Positions 43,672 through 53,272 are shown, counted from the first letter of the stretch. The stretch: DNA of 64,000 nt from Neolewinella persica DSM 23188 (GCF_000373105.1 NZ_KB890447.1:156327-220326); one strand, 5' to 3'. Made by a program: numbers and translations. Notes: generated by a model not told the origin, from the sequence alone.

Positions 43672-44925
43672 ATGAACATACGTCTTCTAATTTTCCTTGC
43701 TATCCTCCTGGCCCTCGATATTTACGCCTTTCAGGCCATCAGGAGCTGGCTGTCTCCCTACAAACCAGCCGTGCGTAAGCTCGGCTTTACCATTTACTGG
43801 GGCATCTCCCTGGTGGCTTTTACGCTACTGTTGCTTAACGTCTTCGAGGTGGTGGACGACTGGGGGAAAACGGCCAAACTATTCGTCCGGGTGGGGCTTT
43901 TCCTTTTCTGGATCTGCAAATTGCCCATCATTATCCTCCTTGGCGTTGACGATCTGAGACGCGGAGTAACCTGGGTCATCAATAAAGTCAGCCCGGTTTC
44001 GGAGCGGGATACCAGTCGCTCCCGATTCCTGTCAATGGCCGGTCTGGTGGCCGGTGGCGTACCCCTGACTATGCTGACTTACGGGGTGGTCCGCAACGCC
44101 TATCGTTATCGTCGCTTCGCTGAGGATATCGAGATCAGGGATTTGCCCGCCGGCCTGGAGGGATTGAAAGTTGTGCAGATCAGCGACATGCATTCTGGTA
44201 GCTGGACGCAATCCGAACCGCTGAAGGCGGCGGTGGAGATGATCAATGCTGAGAACCCCGACATCGTCTGCTTTACCGGTGATCTGGTCAATAATATTGC
44301 TACGGAGATGCTGCCTTACGTCGACATTTTTAAGCAGGTCAAGGGAAAGTACGGTGTGTACAGTATTCTGGGTAACCACGATTATGGGGACTACTACGAC
44401 TGGGGGCATCCGCGCGGGAGCGCGGAGCGGGAAGCCGCGCAGGAGGCCAACATGCAGCAACTGTACCAAATCCACGCCGACCTCGGCTGGGATCTGCTCC
44501 GGGACGAAAACCGCCTGCTCGATATCAATGGGCACAAACTCGGCATCCTGGGCGTCGAGAACTGGGGCTCAGCTTTTCGCTTCCCCCGCAAAGCCGACCT
44601 GGCGAAGGCCACTGCCGGGACGGAGAATTGCGACTGTAAGATTCTGCTAAGTCATGACCCCACGCACTGGGACGCTAAAATCCGCCCTGGCTATCCTGAC
44701 ATCGACCTGACCCTTAGCGGGCATACCCACGGTTTCCAGTTCGGAGTGGAAATTCCCGGATTTAAGTGGAGCCCCGCCCAGTACCTCTACAAGCAATGGG
44801 CTGGTCTTTACACGGAAGGCAATCAATCTTTGTATGTGAACCGGGGACTTGGCTTCCTGGGTTACCCGGGTCGGGTGGGGATTCTGCCGGAGGTTACGGT
44901 GCTTACGCTTAGACGCGCCGTCTAG
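43672..44925 (+). CDS. Membrane-anchored metallophosphoesterase (YkuE-like)
   Basis: A 417-residue protein from ATG 43672; the frame is open further upstream but only through the repeat array. About four N-terminal membrane helices (residues 3-125) precede a cytoplasmic-membrane-facing calcineurin-like domain with all metal ligands visible: VVQISDMHSG, CFTGDLVNN, LGNHDYGDY, ILLSHDPTHWD and LTLSGHTHGFQ. Family members hydrolyse phosphoesters such as UDP-diacylglucosamine or act in envelope stress; here the substrate is unknown. Confidence 0.9.
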   Translation: MNIRLLIFLAILLALDIYAFQAIRSWLSPYKPAVRKLGFTIYWGISLVAFTLLLLNVFEVVDDWGKTAKLFVRVGLFLFWICKLPIIILLGVDDLRRGVTWVINKVSPVSERDTSRSRFLSMAGLVAGGVPLTMLTYGVVRNAYRYRRFAEDIEIRDLPAGLEGLKVVQISDMHSGSWTQSEPLKAAVEMINAENPDIVCFTGDLVNNIATEMLPYVDIFKQVKGKYGVYSILGNHDYGDYYDWGHPRGSAEREAAQEANMQQLYQIHADLGWDLLRDENRLLDINGHKLGILGVENWGSAFRFPRKADLAKATAGTENCDCKILLSHDPTHWDAKIRPGYPDIDLTLSGHTHGFQFGVEIPGFKWSPAQYLYKQWAGLYTEGNQSLYVNRGLGFLGYPGRVGILPEVTVLTLRRAV

Positions 44926-44992
44926 TAGACGCAAATTCGCTACGCTCTTTGCTTGGTAGACTGCCTTCGGCATCGGTAGAGGGTAGCCTATC

Positions 44993-45265
44993 AACGCGAA
45001 TCAAGAGCTAAAGTGAATCTTTCTACTTTACAATGAACTTGGGATTCAGCGAATAATTGAAGGAGAGAATGAAAGAATAGGCTGCCGCACTAACCAATCG
45101 CTTCGCTACGGTGCACTTCGTGGCTACCTTTGGTAGTCGTTCGCGATGGTGAGCAAGCGTAGCCCAGTGAATGGTGCTTGCGGTAGCCATTCCATTATTC
45201 ACCGTTTGATTGCCAGCGCGACTGTTTCAACAGATAAGTGCTCGTTTTAGCCCTTGATTCGCGTT
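44993..45265. mobile_element. MITE-like element with 20-bp terminal inverted repeats
   Basis: Terminal repeats at 44993-45012 and 45246-45265 are inverted and agree at 19 of 20 positions (AACGCGAATCAAGRGCTAAA). The 273-bp unit has no coding capacity, and subterminal sequences (45066-45100 against 45168-45205) are also inversely related. ATC flanks both ends, which would fit a 3-bp target duplication but could be chance. Confidence 0.65.
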
Positions 45266-45295
45266 ATCAATCCACTAAAGCCATGCAGCGGTCGT

Positions 45296-46195
45296 CTATC
45301 CAAGCAGATCAGCCAGCGCTCCTTCCAGCTCAGGAAACTTAAATTTAAAACCTTCTGCCTCTAATTTGGCTGAAGAACAGCGCGTGCTGTCTAGGACGGT
45401 ATGGCTCATTTCGCCGAGGGCAATTTTGAGGGCGAAGGCTGGCGCGGGGATGACCAGCGCGGGTTTTCCCTTTGCCGGGCCGAGGGCGGCAGCCATCGTT
45501 TTGTTACGGGCAGGGTGGGGGGCCACGGCGTTGTAGGTGCCGGTAAGCTGGTGCTCAATGGCGTACACAAAGGTCTCCACCATATCATCAATATGAATCC
45601 AGGAGTAGAATTGTGCGCCGTTTCCGAAGTAGGTGGAGATAAAGAAGTTTAGCGGGATCAGCATTTTCTCCAACGCACCATTATCGGGGTGCAAAACAAT
45701 GCCGGTCCGGTTGATGCAGACCGGAATGCCCTGATCGCGCACGGCGTCTACGGATGCTTCCCACTGGAGGCAGCTTTCGCTGAGGAACCCACTTCCGGGG
45801 CCGTGCGCTTCGGTCATCAGTTTTTCGCCCTGGTTGCCGTAGTAGCCTACGGCGCTGGAGTTGAGGTAAAGTTTCGGCCTGATGTGCAGTCGCTTCAGTG
45901 TATCGGCCAGTAATTTGGTGCTGTCCGTTCGGCTGGAGATGATGAGTTGCTTACGCTTGTCCGTCCAGCGCTGGTCTGCGATGCCAGCCCCGGTAAGGTT
46001 GATGATGTACGCCACACTTCTAAAGGCCGCATCATCAATGGTCTGCTTCTCTACATCCCACTGGAAGGTCTCGAAGGGACTGTCCGGTCGCTTACTCCGG
46101 CTCAGGTGCCGTACTTCGTGCCCTTTTTCTTTCAACCGTTCACTGAGATGTTTGCCGATAAATCCGGTACCGCCGCCAATTAGTATTGTTGCCAT
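45296..46195 (-). CDS. TIGR01777-family NAD(P)-dependent epimerase/dehydratase-like protein
   Basis: A 299-residue atypical short-chain dehydrogenase from ATG 46195, which puts the Rossmann motif right at the N-terminus (ILIGGGTGFIGKHLSERL). Other family marks: YIINLTGAGIADQRWTDKRK, LYLNSSAVGYYGNQG, CLQWEASVDA and SWIHIDDMVETFVYAIEH. Related to SulA/YfcH and to the plant Giant Chloroplast 1 protein; the reaction is not established. Extra in-frame residues upstream are not conserved-looking. Confidence 0.92.
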   Translation of the reverse strand: MATILIGGGTGFIGKHLSERLKEKGHEVRHLSRSKRPDSPFETFQWDVEKQTIDDAAFRSVAYIINLTGAGIADQRWTDKRKQLIISSRTDSTKLLADTLKRLHIRPKLYLNSSAVGYYGNQGEKLMTEAHGPGSGFLSESCLQWEASVDAVRDQGIPVCINRTGIVLHPDNGALEKMLIPLNFFISTYFGNGAQFYSWIHIDDMVETFVYAIEHQLTGTYNAVAPHPARNKTMAAALGPAKGKPALVIPAPAFALKIALGEMSHTVLDSTRCSSAKLEAEGFKFKFPELEGALADLLG

Positions 46196-46340
46196 GATGG
46201 TTAAAGTAGTCTTAGGTGCAAAGTGTTCAAAATAAGAAGCGACTGGTGAAAAAATGGCCAACTCTTATAACTGAAGCATGAAATTCGCTTTAGAGAAGGC
46301 TTTTAAAATTAAAAAATGGCTGGGTTCTCGAAAAATGGCT

Positions 46341-46348
46341 TATATTTG
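46341..46348 (+). promoter_or_regulatory. Putative -7 box of the susC promoter
   Basis: TATATTTG fits the Bacteroidota consensus TAnnTTTG. It overlaps the first operator unit at 46347, so a bound repressor would cover the promoter. No clear -33 TTTG was found, so confidence is modest. The leader to susC would be about 185 nt. Confidence 0.5.
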
Positions 46349-46395
46349 GCTCACCAAACTGGTGCACCACTTTGAAGAACCAACCTGGTGAACCA
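46347..46395. promoter_or_regulatory. Tandem operator array of the alginate locus (four units, 13-bp period)
   Basis: Units at 46347 (TGGCTCACCA), 46360 (TGGTGCACCA, perfect palindrome), 46373 (TGAAGAACCA, half site) and 46386 (TGGTGAACCA) are spaced exactly 13 bp apart. The same palindrome type with the same 13-bp step is found upstream of the PL17 operon. Likely bound by the FadR-type regulator encoded at 51430. Confidence 0.78.
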
Positions 46396-46540
46396 ATATT
46401 AGATACCTTGAATTGAGAACTTTTCTGGATTTCGTGACAGGATAAATAAAAGAAAAGTAGTAGGCGAAAATGCCTTTTTTGGCAAAAAAGCATACGGAAC
46501 TCAGTCTTTCTACTCACAGCTTATCGAAAATGCAAAACGT

Positions 46541-49500
46541 ATGAATTTAAGAAATCAACTAATCTTAGTAGGAATATTCTTACTGAATATTTCAATCTAC
46601 GCCCAAGACGCAACCCGTACCTTAACTGGTACGGTGACGGACACAGACGGCTTTGAGCTTATCGGTGTCAATATAATTATAACCGGCACCTCCAAGGGAA
46701 CTACTACTGACTATGACGGGAACTACGAGTTGACCGTCAATACTGGTGATGTAATACAATTTTCCTACACAGGTTACCTGTCCCAGGATGTCACAATTTC
46801 AAATCAGACAGTAGTGGACATTACCTTGTCAGCAGATGCCGAGATTTTGGAAGAAGTTGTTGTAGTCGGTTATGGCTCTCGTAAGAAGAGTGACATTACC
46901 GGAGCTACAGCTAGGGTAAGTACTGAAGAACTGACTGCATTTCCCGTATTGGATGCGGCCCAGGCACTTCAAGGACGCGCAGCTGGTGTAGTTGTTCAGT
47001 CTAATAACGGTGGTGAGCCAGGAGCCCCGATCAACATTAAAATTAGAGGTAACACTTCTATTAGTGCGAACAGTTCTCCACTGATTGTTGTCGATGGATT
47101 TGTAGGTGCAACTATGCCACAAGCTAATGATATCGCTTCGATGGAGGTGTTGAAGGACGCGTCTGCAACAGCTATTTACGGTTCAAGAGGCTCGAACGGT
47201 GTTGTTCTGGTAACTACCAAGAAAGGTAAAAGTGGTAAGTTGACAGTTGAGCTCAATTCTACTTATGCCGTTCAAAACACGGCCAATAAACTTGACTTGT
47301 TGAATGCTAATGAATTTGCGGCTTATCAAAATCAAATTCGGGCTAACCAGGGTAATTCTACTCCTTACCCTCAAGGTGCTGCTGATACGGATTGGCAAGA
47401 CTTGATTTACCAATCTGGTAATACACAGAATCACCAGCTTTCTTTCTCAGGGGGGTCAGACAAAGTAAACTTTTACGCTTCCGGTAATTATTTTGACCAA
47501 ACTGGTATTGTCGTTAATTCTGGATTCGAAAGATCAACATTCTTAACGAACGTAGATGCACAGGTAACAGACAAGTTCAAAATGGGCATTAACCTTTTTG
47601 GCAGCAGAGGTGCTAAAAACGGCGTTACTACTCAATCAGACGGTTCGGTTACTGTTGGTGGAGATGATGTGATTTCTTTAGCTATGAGATTTGCACCAGA
47701 CAAGCCAGTATTTAATGAAGATGGCAGCTTCACTACGAATGATGCCGTTGGCGATGAAGTTGATAACCCGTTTGCAGTTGCAACCGCAAGGGTGGATGAG
47801 ACTACCACAAATAATTTCCGGGCTAACTTTTATGCGAGTTATGACCTCATGAAAAACCTGACGTTCAAAACGACATTTGGTTTAAGTAGCAGAAATGAGA
47901 CTCAAGGTGTTTATCAGCCGTCATCTTTAGAAATTACGGCATCTGCTGTAAACGGAAGAGCAAGGGTTATAAATGAAAACAGGAAAACTATCTTGAGTGA
48001 AAATTACCTGACCTACAATACTGACCTGGGAAATGGTAGTCTGACTTTATTGGGTGGATACTCTTACCAAAAGAATGACTCTGAGGTATTTGCTGCAGCA
48101 GGTACAGGTTTCCTGTCGGATGCTTTTTCTTACTATGCTTTAGGTACTGCTACGGGTCTGTTACAACCTGGTTCTGGATTGTCCAAAGTAGAGATTCTAT
48201 CTCAATTCGGAAGAGTAAACTACGACTACAATAATAAATACTTGTTTACTGCTACCGTTAGACGAGATGGAGCGTCAAATTTTGCCGCGAATGAAAAATA
48301 TGCGATTTTCCCATCAGCTGCCTTTGGTTGGAAAATCTCCAATGAGGATTTTTTAATTGACAATCCAACTATTTCCAGCTTGAAATTGAGACTGAGCTAT
48401 GGTGCTACAGGTAACCCGGCAATCAGCCCTTACCAATCGTTAGCAAGGTTTGCGAGTCTTTATGCTTCAAGAGAGGGACAAACTGTATTTGCCATTACGC
48501 CAGACCAGCCGGCAAACCCAAATCTTAAGTGGGAAACATCTTACCAATCAAACTTTGGTATAGATTTAGGCTTGATCGATAATAGAATTAATCTGTCCTT
48601 CGATTACTATAACATTGACACTAAAGACTTGATCTTAGGAAACAATGGTATCCCTGAATACTTCGGTAACCAGAATGATCAAATCCTTACTAATCTTGGT
48701 GAGATCAACAACAGGGGATTCGAAATTTCCTTGAATACGAAGAACATCGTTAGAGGTGATTTCAGATGGAGCACAGACTTTAACCTGTCTGCAAATAAAA
48801 ACGAAGTAGCAGCTTTGATCAACGATGCCGATATATTTGGCAACGCTGCTCCAAGTTATTTCAGCCATGACCGGAGTTACATCCTGAGAGTAGGTGAAGA
48901 AGTTGGTCTTTTCTGGGGCTATGATTATGCTGGTGTTTACCAAGGAGGTGATCTGCCTTCAGGCACGCAAACCCTGGCAGGTGGTGTAGCAGGTGATCCA
49001 TTGTTTGTAGATACCGACGGTAATGGTGAAATCACTGAAGCAGATAGAACAACTATTGGGAACCCTAATCCAGACTTCTCTTTTGGATTTACCAACAGTT
49101 TCACTTATAAGAACTTTGACTTGAACATCTTTTTCCAGGGCTCTCAGGGTGGAGACATTTTCAATATGACCAATGTACAGTTGAATAATGGCGATGCAAA
49201 TACTACCCGGGACTACGTTAACAGTGCCTGGACAAGCTCAAATACCGATACCAATACTCCTCGTGTTGGAAACAACAGTAACCGAGAGATCTCATCTCGC
49301 TTTGTAGAGGATGGTAGCTACATCAGATTAAAGAATGTAGCTTTAGGGTTCAACATGCCTTCAAGTGTTACTGATAAGTTGAATATAGGTAGCCTGAGGT
49401 TGTCTGTTAGTGCTCAGAATCTGCTTACTTTCACTAACTATTCCGGCTTAGATCCTGAAGTAAACTACTTTGGTGCCAGCGGCAATAATAGTGCGTCAAG

Positions 49501-49579
49501 CAATGTTGTTCAAGGATTTGACTTTGGAAACTACCCAACCGTAAAATCGGTTAACTTTAGCCTCAACTTGAAGTTCTAG
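46541..49579 (+). CDS. susC: SusC/RagA-family TonB-dependent outer-membrane transporter (alginate oligosaccharides)
   Basis: A 1012-residue protein: signal peptide (about 1-22), carboxypeptidase-D-regulatory-like domain (about 26-105: TLTGTVTDTDGFELIGVNII), TonB box region (EEVVVVGYGSRKKSDITGA, about 105-125), plug domain (ALQGRAAGVVV, IRGNTSISANSSPLIVVDGF, MEVLKDASATAIYGSRGSNG) and beta-barrel to a terminal Phe. It imports oligosaccharides together with the SusD lipoprotein. The alginate substrate is inferred from the PL17/KdgF/SDR genes of the locus. A strong hairpin with T-run separates it from susD. Confidence 0.95.
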   Translation: MNLRNQLILVGIFLLNISIYAQDATRTLTGTVTDTDGFELIGVNIIITGTSKGTTTDYDGNYELTVNTGDVIQFSYTGYLSQDVTISNQTVVDITLSADAEILEEVVVVGYGSRKKSDITGATARVSTEELTAFPVLDAAQALQGRAAGVVVQSNNGGEPGAPINIKIRGNTSISANSSPLIVVDGFVGATMPQANDIASMEVLKDASATAIYGSRGSNGVVLVTTKKGKSGKLTVELNSTYAVQNTANKLDLLNANEFAAYQNQIRANQGNSTPYPQGAADTDWQDLIYQSGNTQNHQLSFSGGSDKVNFYASGNYFDQTGIVVNSGFERSTFLTNVDAQVTDKFKMGINLFGSRGAKNGVTTQSDGSVTVGGDDVISLAMRFAPDKPVFNEDGSFTTNDAVGDEVDNPFAVATARVDETTTNNFRANFYASYDLMKNLTFKTTFGLSSRNETQGVYQPSSLEITASAVNGRARVINENRKTILSENYLTYNTDLGNGSLTLLGGYSYQKNDSEVFAAAGTGFLSDAFSYYALGTATGLLQPGSGLSKVEILSQFGRVNYDYNNKYLFTATVRRDGASNFAANEKYAIFPSAAFGWKISNEDFLIDNPTISSLKLRLSYGATGNPAISPYQSLARFASLYASREGQTVFAITPDQPANPNLKWETSYQSNFGIDLGLIDNRINLSFDYYNIDTKDLILGNNGIPEYFGNQNDQILTNLGEINNRGFEISLNTKNIVRGDFRWSTDFNLSANKNEVAALINDADIFGNAAPSYFSHDRSYILRVGEEVGLFWGYDYAGVYQGGDLPSGTQTLAGGVAGDPLFVDTDGNGEITEADRTTIGNPNPDFSFGFTNSFTYKNFDLNIFFQGSQGGDIFNMTNVQLNNGDANTTRDYVNSAWTSSNTDTNTPRVGNNSNREISSRFVEDGSYIRLKNVALGFNMPSSVTDKLNIGSLRLSVSAQNLLTFTNYSGLDPEVNYFGASGNNSASSNVVQGFDFGNYPTVKSVNFSLNLKF

Positions 49580-49625
49580 TATAGAATCCAAATTGTACAT
49601 CAAATCCGTATGTACACTTGACAAT

Positions 49626-49680
49626 AAGTAGTTTACACTTTTTAATTTATTACAAAGTTGTAGAGTGTAAACTACTTTTT
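49626..49680 (+). terminator. Intrinsic terminator/attenuator between susC and susD
   Basis: A 14-bp perfect stem AAGTAGTTTACACT / AGTGTAAACTACTT (49626-49639, 49663-49676) followed by a T-tract. Placed inside the susCD operon 45 bp after the susC stop, it could lower susD expression or end a processed susC mRNA. Confidence 0.8.
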
Positions 49681-49711
49681 AATTCATTCTTCAGTTTTAA
49701 TAAAAAAAAGC

Positions 49712-51220
49712 ATGAAATATTTAAAGTATTTGTTCCTTGCATTAGGAATGTCAATTGTCGGATGTTCCGACCTTATAGAAGAACCCGTTGGCTTACTGGC
49801 ACCGGATGGTTTCTTTAAAACCACAACCGATATCCAAACAGCTGTCGATGGCGCGTATACACACGCAATCAATGAAAAATTCTGGGGAAGGAAACTTTCC
49901 ATAGCACTAATGCTCCGTTCTGATATGGTAGATCTTGCTTCAAACGAAACAAGAAGGGTGGAGATGAATGAATTCACTACTCTGGCTAGTAATGGAATGC
50001 TTAGCGAATTTTGGCCAAAAACTTACCAAGGAATTGCTGCCGCTAATCAAGCAATTGCAGGAGCTGAAAATGTAGATGCATCCGAAGCAATTAAAAACCC
50101 GGTTACTGCACAAGCATACTTTATCAGGGCATTTTATTACTTTCATTTGGTAAGACAATTTGGAGCAGTTCCCTATATCGATGCACCAATAACAGATGCT
50201 GACGCTGCAGCCGCAATTAGTAAAACCTCAGCTGCTGACGTTTATGCTAACATTATTGCAGACTTGGAATATGCTAAACAATGGTTGCCCAATACACAAC
50301 CTTCCCGGGCTATTCCTGCTAAATCAGCAGCGAGTGCTTACTTAGCTTTGGTGCATTTGACGATGGGTGACTACCAAAATGCGTTTGACGAGGCTAAAGA
50401 AGTGATTGACAATAAGGCAACTTATGACTTAGCTTTAGAAGCAGATTTTCAGACACTATTTAATGCCAATCTGATTGATGGTTCTAAAGAACCAATTTTT
50501 GCATTAGATTATAACAACGTTGAAGCTCCTGATAATGCCTATGATCAAATCGCTCCAATGACTGGTATCCGAGGAGACGACAGAAATTCAGGAGGTGGTT
50601 GGTCCGTTGCAGTTCCTGCGCTTGCAGTGTATGACACATGGCCTGCAGGGGATTACAGAAGAGCGGTTAGTTTGGATGAGCAAGCATCAATTGATGGTAA
50701 TGTAGTTGAGTACACCAATTTTATTGTAAGTGGACATCAATTTGCTAAAAATCAACCATATATAGCAAAATATACCCGCTTTCCCGGACCATTTGCACGC
50801 GGAAATGCCAGAGCAACAAGCCATAACTATTCTATGTTGCGTTATGCAGAAGTGCTGTTGATCGCTGCAGAAGCAGCTGTTGAACTGGGAAACAACGCGT
50901 CGGCAACTACCTATATGAATGAGGTAAGAGCAAGAGCACGAGCTGGTGGATCATGGTTGGACACGGCACCAAGTGCTGTTCCCGCAGACATCACCGGCAC
51001 TGTAACAGTTGCTGACGTTCTGGAAGAGCGCAGATTCGAGTTTGCTTTTGAATGTAAGCGTTGGTACGATATCGCCCGTAGACGAATTGGTGGTGAGGTA
51101 TTTAGTGCTAATGGCTTAGAAGGAGCAAAACCTGAATTTAGTGCGGATGACTATTTATTGCCATTACCTGGAGATGAGATAGAGAGAAACACTAACCTAA
51201 CTCAGAACCCCGGTTATTAA
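49712..51220 (+). CDS. susD: SusD/RagB-family substrate-binding lipoprotein
   Basis: A 502-residue lipoprotein (lipobox IVGCSDL, Cys18) that caps the SusC barrel and binds the incoming glycan. TPR-rich helical core with the conserved start LIEEPVGLLAPDGFFKTTTD, the middle AYFIRAFYYFHLVRQFGAVP and the closing RRFEFAFECKRWYDIARR then LPLPGDEIERNTNLTQNPGY typical of RagB/SusD. Operon partner of the upstream SusC. Confidence 0.95.
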   Translation: MKYLKYLFLALGMSIVGCSDLIEEPVGLLAPDGFFKTTTDIQTAVDGAYTHAINEKFWGRKLSIALMLRSDMVDLASNETRRVEMNEFTTLASNGMLSEFWPKTYQGIAAANQAIAGAENVDASEAIKNPVTAQAYFIRAFYYFHLVRQFGAVPYIDAPITDADAAAAISKTSAADVYANIIADLEYAKQWLPNTQPSRAIPAKSAASAYLALVHLTMGDYQNAFDEAKEVIDNKATYDLALEADFQTLFNANLIDGSKEPIFALDYNNVEAPDNAYDQIAPMTGIRGDDRNSGGGWSVAVPALAVYDTWPAGDYRRAVSLDEQASIDGNVVEYTNFIVSGHQFAKNQPYIAKYTRFPGPFARGNARATSHNYSMLRYAEVLLIAAEAAVELGNNASATTYMNEVRARARAGGSWLDTAPSAVPADITGTVTVADVLEERRFEFAFECKRWYDIARRRIGGEVFSANGLEGAKPEFSADDYLLPLPGDEIERNTNLTQNPGY

Positions 51221-51260
51221 AACTACTTGGGCATCGATCGGTGCCTAGATGAAATGATGC

Positions 51261-51319
51261 AAAGGTTTGTCAACGGCTAATGAGCTGGTTATTAGCCCGG
51301 TAGCCGTTGACAAACCTTT
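51261..51319 (+). terminator. Strong terminator after susD
   Basis: A perfect 18-bp stem AAAGGTTTGTCAACGGCT / AGCCGTTGACAAACCTTT (51261-51278, 51302-51319) with a further inner stem, followed by AGTTTTATT. It separates the susCD transcript from the regulator gene. Confidence 0.85.
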
Positions 51320-51382
51320 AGTTTTATTGGATGGGGAAGGTTTTGAAATTAGCAGTATTCTGCAAAAAAAACTATGAAAAAC

Positions 51383-51392
51383 TGGTGAACCA
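51383..51392. promoter_or_regulatory. Operator upstream of the GntR-family regulator gene
   Basis: TGGTGAACCA, identical to the fourth unit before susC, 38 bp upstream of the regulator start. It runs into CAATTTTG (51391-51398), one mismatch from the TAnnTTTG -7 box, suggesting autoregulation. Confidence 0.7.
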
Positions 51393-51429
51393 ATTTTGCG
51401 GCCCCATTTTTTTAAACTAATTTGCCCCA

Positions 51430-52143
51430 ATGAAACTTGATTCACTTGTAAAAAACGACAGTAATGAAGTCCTGACCCGGATTATTTCCAACATCCGGGA
51501 TTTGATCAATTACAAAAACTTGGAACCGGGCGATAAGCTGCCTTCAGAAAGAGTCCTGGCGGAAAAGTTTGGCGTCAGCCGAAGGAATATCCGGGAGGCT
51601 ATTGAAACTCTTGAGTTTTACAAGCTGCTTAAATCAATTCCACAGTCTGGGACATTCATCGCCAATATCGGACAAGTTGCCTTGAACGGAATGGTCGATG
51701 ATATTCTGAGGCTAAGGGGGCATGACTTTAAGTCATTGGTGGAAACCAGGCTACTACTGGAGTCCAAGGCAGTGGAATTGGCGGCCAAAAGAAGAACGGA
51801 AGAAGACCTGGAGTTGATTGGCGTCGCACTTGATAGCTATAGGAAGAAGGTAGTTAATCGTGAAGATGCCTTACAGGAAGATCTGCTGTTTCATTTAGCT
51901 ATTGCGAGGGCAAGTGGAAATAGTACGATGAATGCATTAATGCTGCAGATCACCCCCAAAATCATTTCAGTTTTTGAAAACAATCGCGTTTGTGATGATA
52001 AAGAAGATGTTACGAACCTTCGTAAACATGAACTTATCTTCGAAGCGATTAAAAATCAAAATGTAGAAATGGCCGTCAAAAGTATGGAGGAGCATTTTGC
52101 CACACTAGTCCAGTTTTGTGACAACTTTGAAGAAAGTAAATAA
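51430..52143 (+). CDS. FadR-subfamily GntR transcriptional regulator of the alginate locus
   Basis: A 237-residue regulator. Winged HTH at about 12-75 (LEPGDKLPSERVLAEKFGVS, RRNIREAIETLEFYKLL) and a C-terminal FCD ligand-binding domain (about 95-225) with metal-binding type residues (FHLAIARASGN, KHELIFEAIKNQN, EEHFATL). FadR-type GntR proteins bind short palindromes as dimers and release on binding a sugar-acid intermediate; AusR of Zobellia galactanivorans is a known repressor of this kind for alginate genes. Here TGGTNNACCA sites before four transcription units are the likely targets; the inducer is probably an alginate breakdown product such as DEH or KDG (inference). Confidence 0.9.
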   Translation: MKLDSLVKNDSNEVLTRIISNIRDLINYKNLEPGDKLPSERVLAEKFGVSRRNIREAIETLEFYKLLKSIPQSGTFIANIGQVALNGMVDDILRLRGHDFKSLVETRLLLESKAVELAAKRRTEEDLELIGVALDSYRKKVVNREDALQEDLLFHLAIARASGNSTMNALMLQITPKIISVFENNRVCDDKEDVTNLRKHELIFEAIKNQNVEMAVKSMEEHFATLVQFCDNFEESK

Positions 52144-52259
52144 GGGGGGATTTAATCATTAGGTCACTTTTTTGATAAAACTATGTATCGCACGTAGTCG
52201 GAGAATCCTCTGGATTCGCTACTACCGAAGTACCATTAACTAAACAACAAAAATAATTT

Positions 52260-53024
52260 ATGAGTAATTCAAATGGTAAAGTAGCTATCGTCACTGGTGC
52301 CACCGGAGGTATCGGCTTTGCAGTAGCGAAAAAATTAGGTTCGGAAGGATACTCCGTAGTGTTAAACGGAATCAACGATGACGAAGGTGCCAAAAGAGTT
52401 GAAGAACTCCTGGCAGAAGGGATTAAGGCCGAGTACTGCGGTTTTGATGTTACCAAAGAAGAAGCGGTTACTGCCAATATTACTAAGATTGGCGAAAAGT
52501 ACGGCAAAATCGATGTGCTCGTAAATAACGCAGGAGGGTTAGGTGGAAGGTCCCGGTTTGAAGAAATGACAACGGAATTCTACAGGTTTGTGATGGCACT
52601 AAACCTGGACTCGGTATTTTTCGCATCAAGAGCGGCAATTCCTTTCCTTAAAAAGGGAGAAAACCCCACAATTATTAATTATACTTCTAATGCCGCCTGG
52701 AATGCAGGTGGCCCCGGTGCCGGGATCTACGGCACCTCCAAGGCAGGTGTTCAGACGATCACAAGAGCATTAGCTAAAGACCTGGCGGAATATGGAATAC
52801 GGGTAAACGCCGTTTCTCCTGGTACCATAGATACGCCCTTTCACCAACAAATTAAATCCACAAAGCCTGAAGTATTTGCCTCTTGGGCTAACAACATTAT
52901 GCTCGGCAGGCTCGGCCAGCCAGAGGACGTTGCCGGTGTTGTGGCTTTCCTTGCAGGAAAAGACGCTGCTTTCTTAACCGCAGAAACCATTCAGGTTGGC
53001 GGTGGCCAGGCCCTGGGAATCTAA
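52260..53024 (+). CDS. Short-chain dehydrogenase/reductase, probable DEH reductase
   Basis: A 254-residue classical SDR: cofactor motif TGATGGIG (about 12-19), NNAGG at about 90, catalytic Tyr-x-x-x-Lys in GIYGTSKAGV, and the C-terminal VSPGTIDTPF. In alginate catabolism an SDR reduces 4-deoxy-L-erythro-5-hexoseulose uronate (DEH) to 2-keto-3-deoxygluconate (KDG). The placement in this PUL supports that role, though sequence alone would also allow a generic gluconate-type dehydrogenase. Confidence 0.85.
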   Translation: MSNSNGKVAIVTGATGGIGFAVAKKLGSEGYSVVLNGINDDEGAKRVEELLAEGIKAEYCGFDVTKEEAVTANITKIGEKYGKIDVLVNNAGGLGGRSRFEEMTTEFYRFVMALNLDSVFFASRAAIPFLKKGENPTIINYTSNAAWNAGGPGAGIYGTSKAGVQTITRALAKDLAEYGIRVNAVSPGTIDTPFHQQIKSTKPEVFASWANNIMLGRLGQPEDVAGVVAFLAGKDAAFLTAETIQVGGGQALGI

Positions 53025-53063
53025 TCTTTGTATACGAGACCTTCGCAAGAAATCTCATCCTAA

Positions 53064-53096
53064 GTGACCCAACTGGCTTTAGGCCGGTTGGGTCAC
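53064..53096 (+). terminator. Hairpin downstream of the SDR gene
   Basis: A 14-bp stem with one mismatch (GTGACCCAACTGGC / GCCGGTTGGGTCAC), 40 bp after the SDR stop. No good T-run follows, so it may be an mRNA-end stabiliser or weak terminator. Confidence 0.6.
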
Positions 53097-53272
53097 ATGT
53101 ATTTATTATAGCCTCGGTCACAACCAGCGTTGATTTTGCACCTGTAGAGCGAATGTGACTTCTATGAAGATAAGCCAGCTGTCGATCCCCAGGGTTGCCC
53201 TGCTGGCAAAAAGTGATTTCATTTCTGTTGCCCGAGGATCGTTTAAAAACATTTCATCAAAATTTATCCAGG

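Noticed and set aside
44993..45265. Structured non-coding RNA or tRNA-like gene
   Set aside because: Terminal inverted repeats and possible target duplication fit a MITE better; no tRNA-type anticodon arm or promoter was recognised.
52260..53024. Assignment as FabG (fatty-acid synthesis reductase)
   Set aside because: The SDR pattern alone allows it, but location between alginate PUL genes favours DEH reductase; no fab genes are near.
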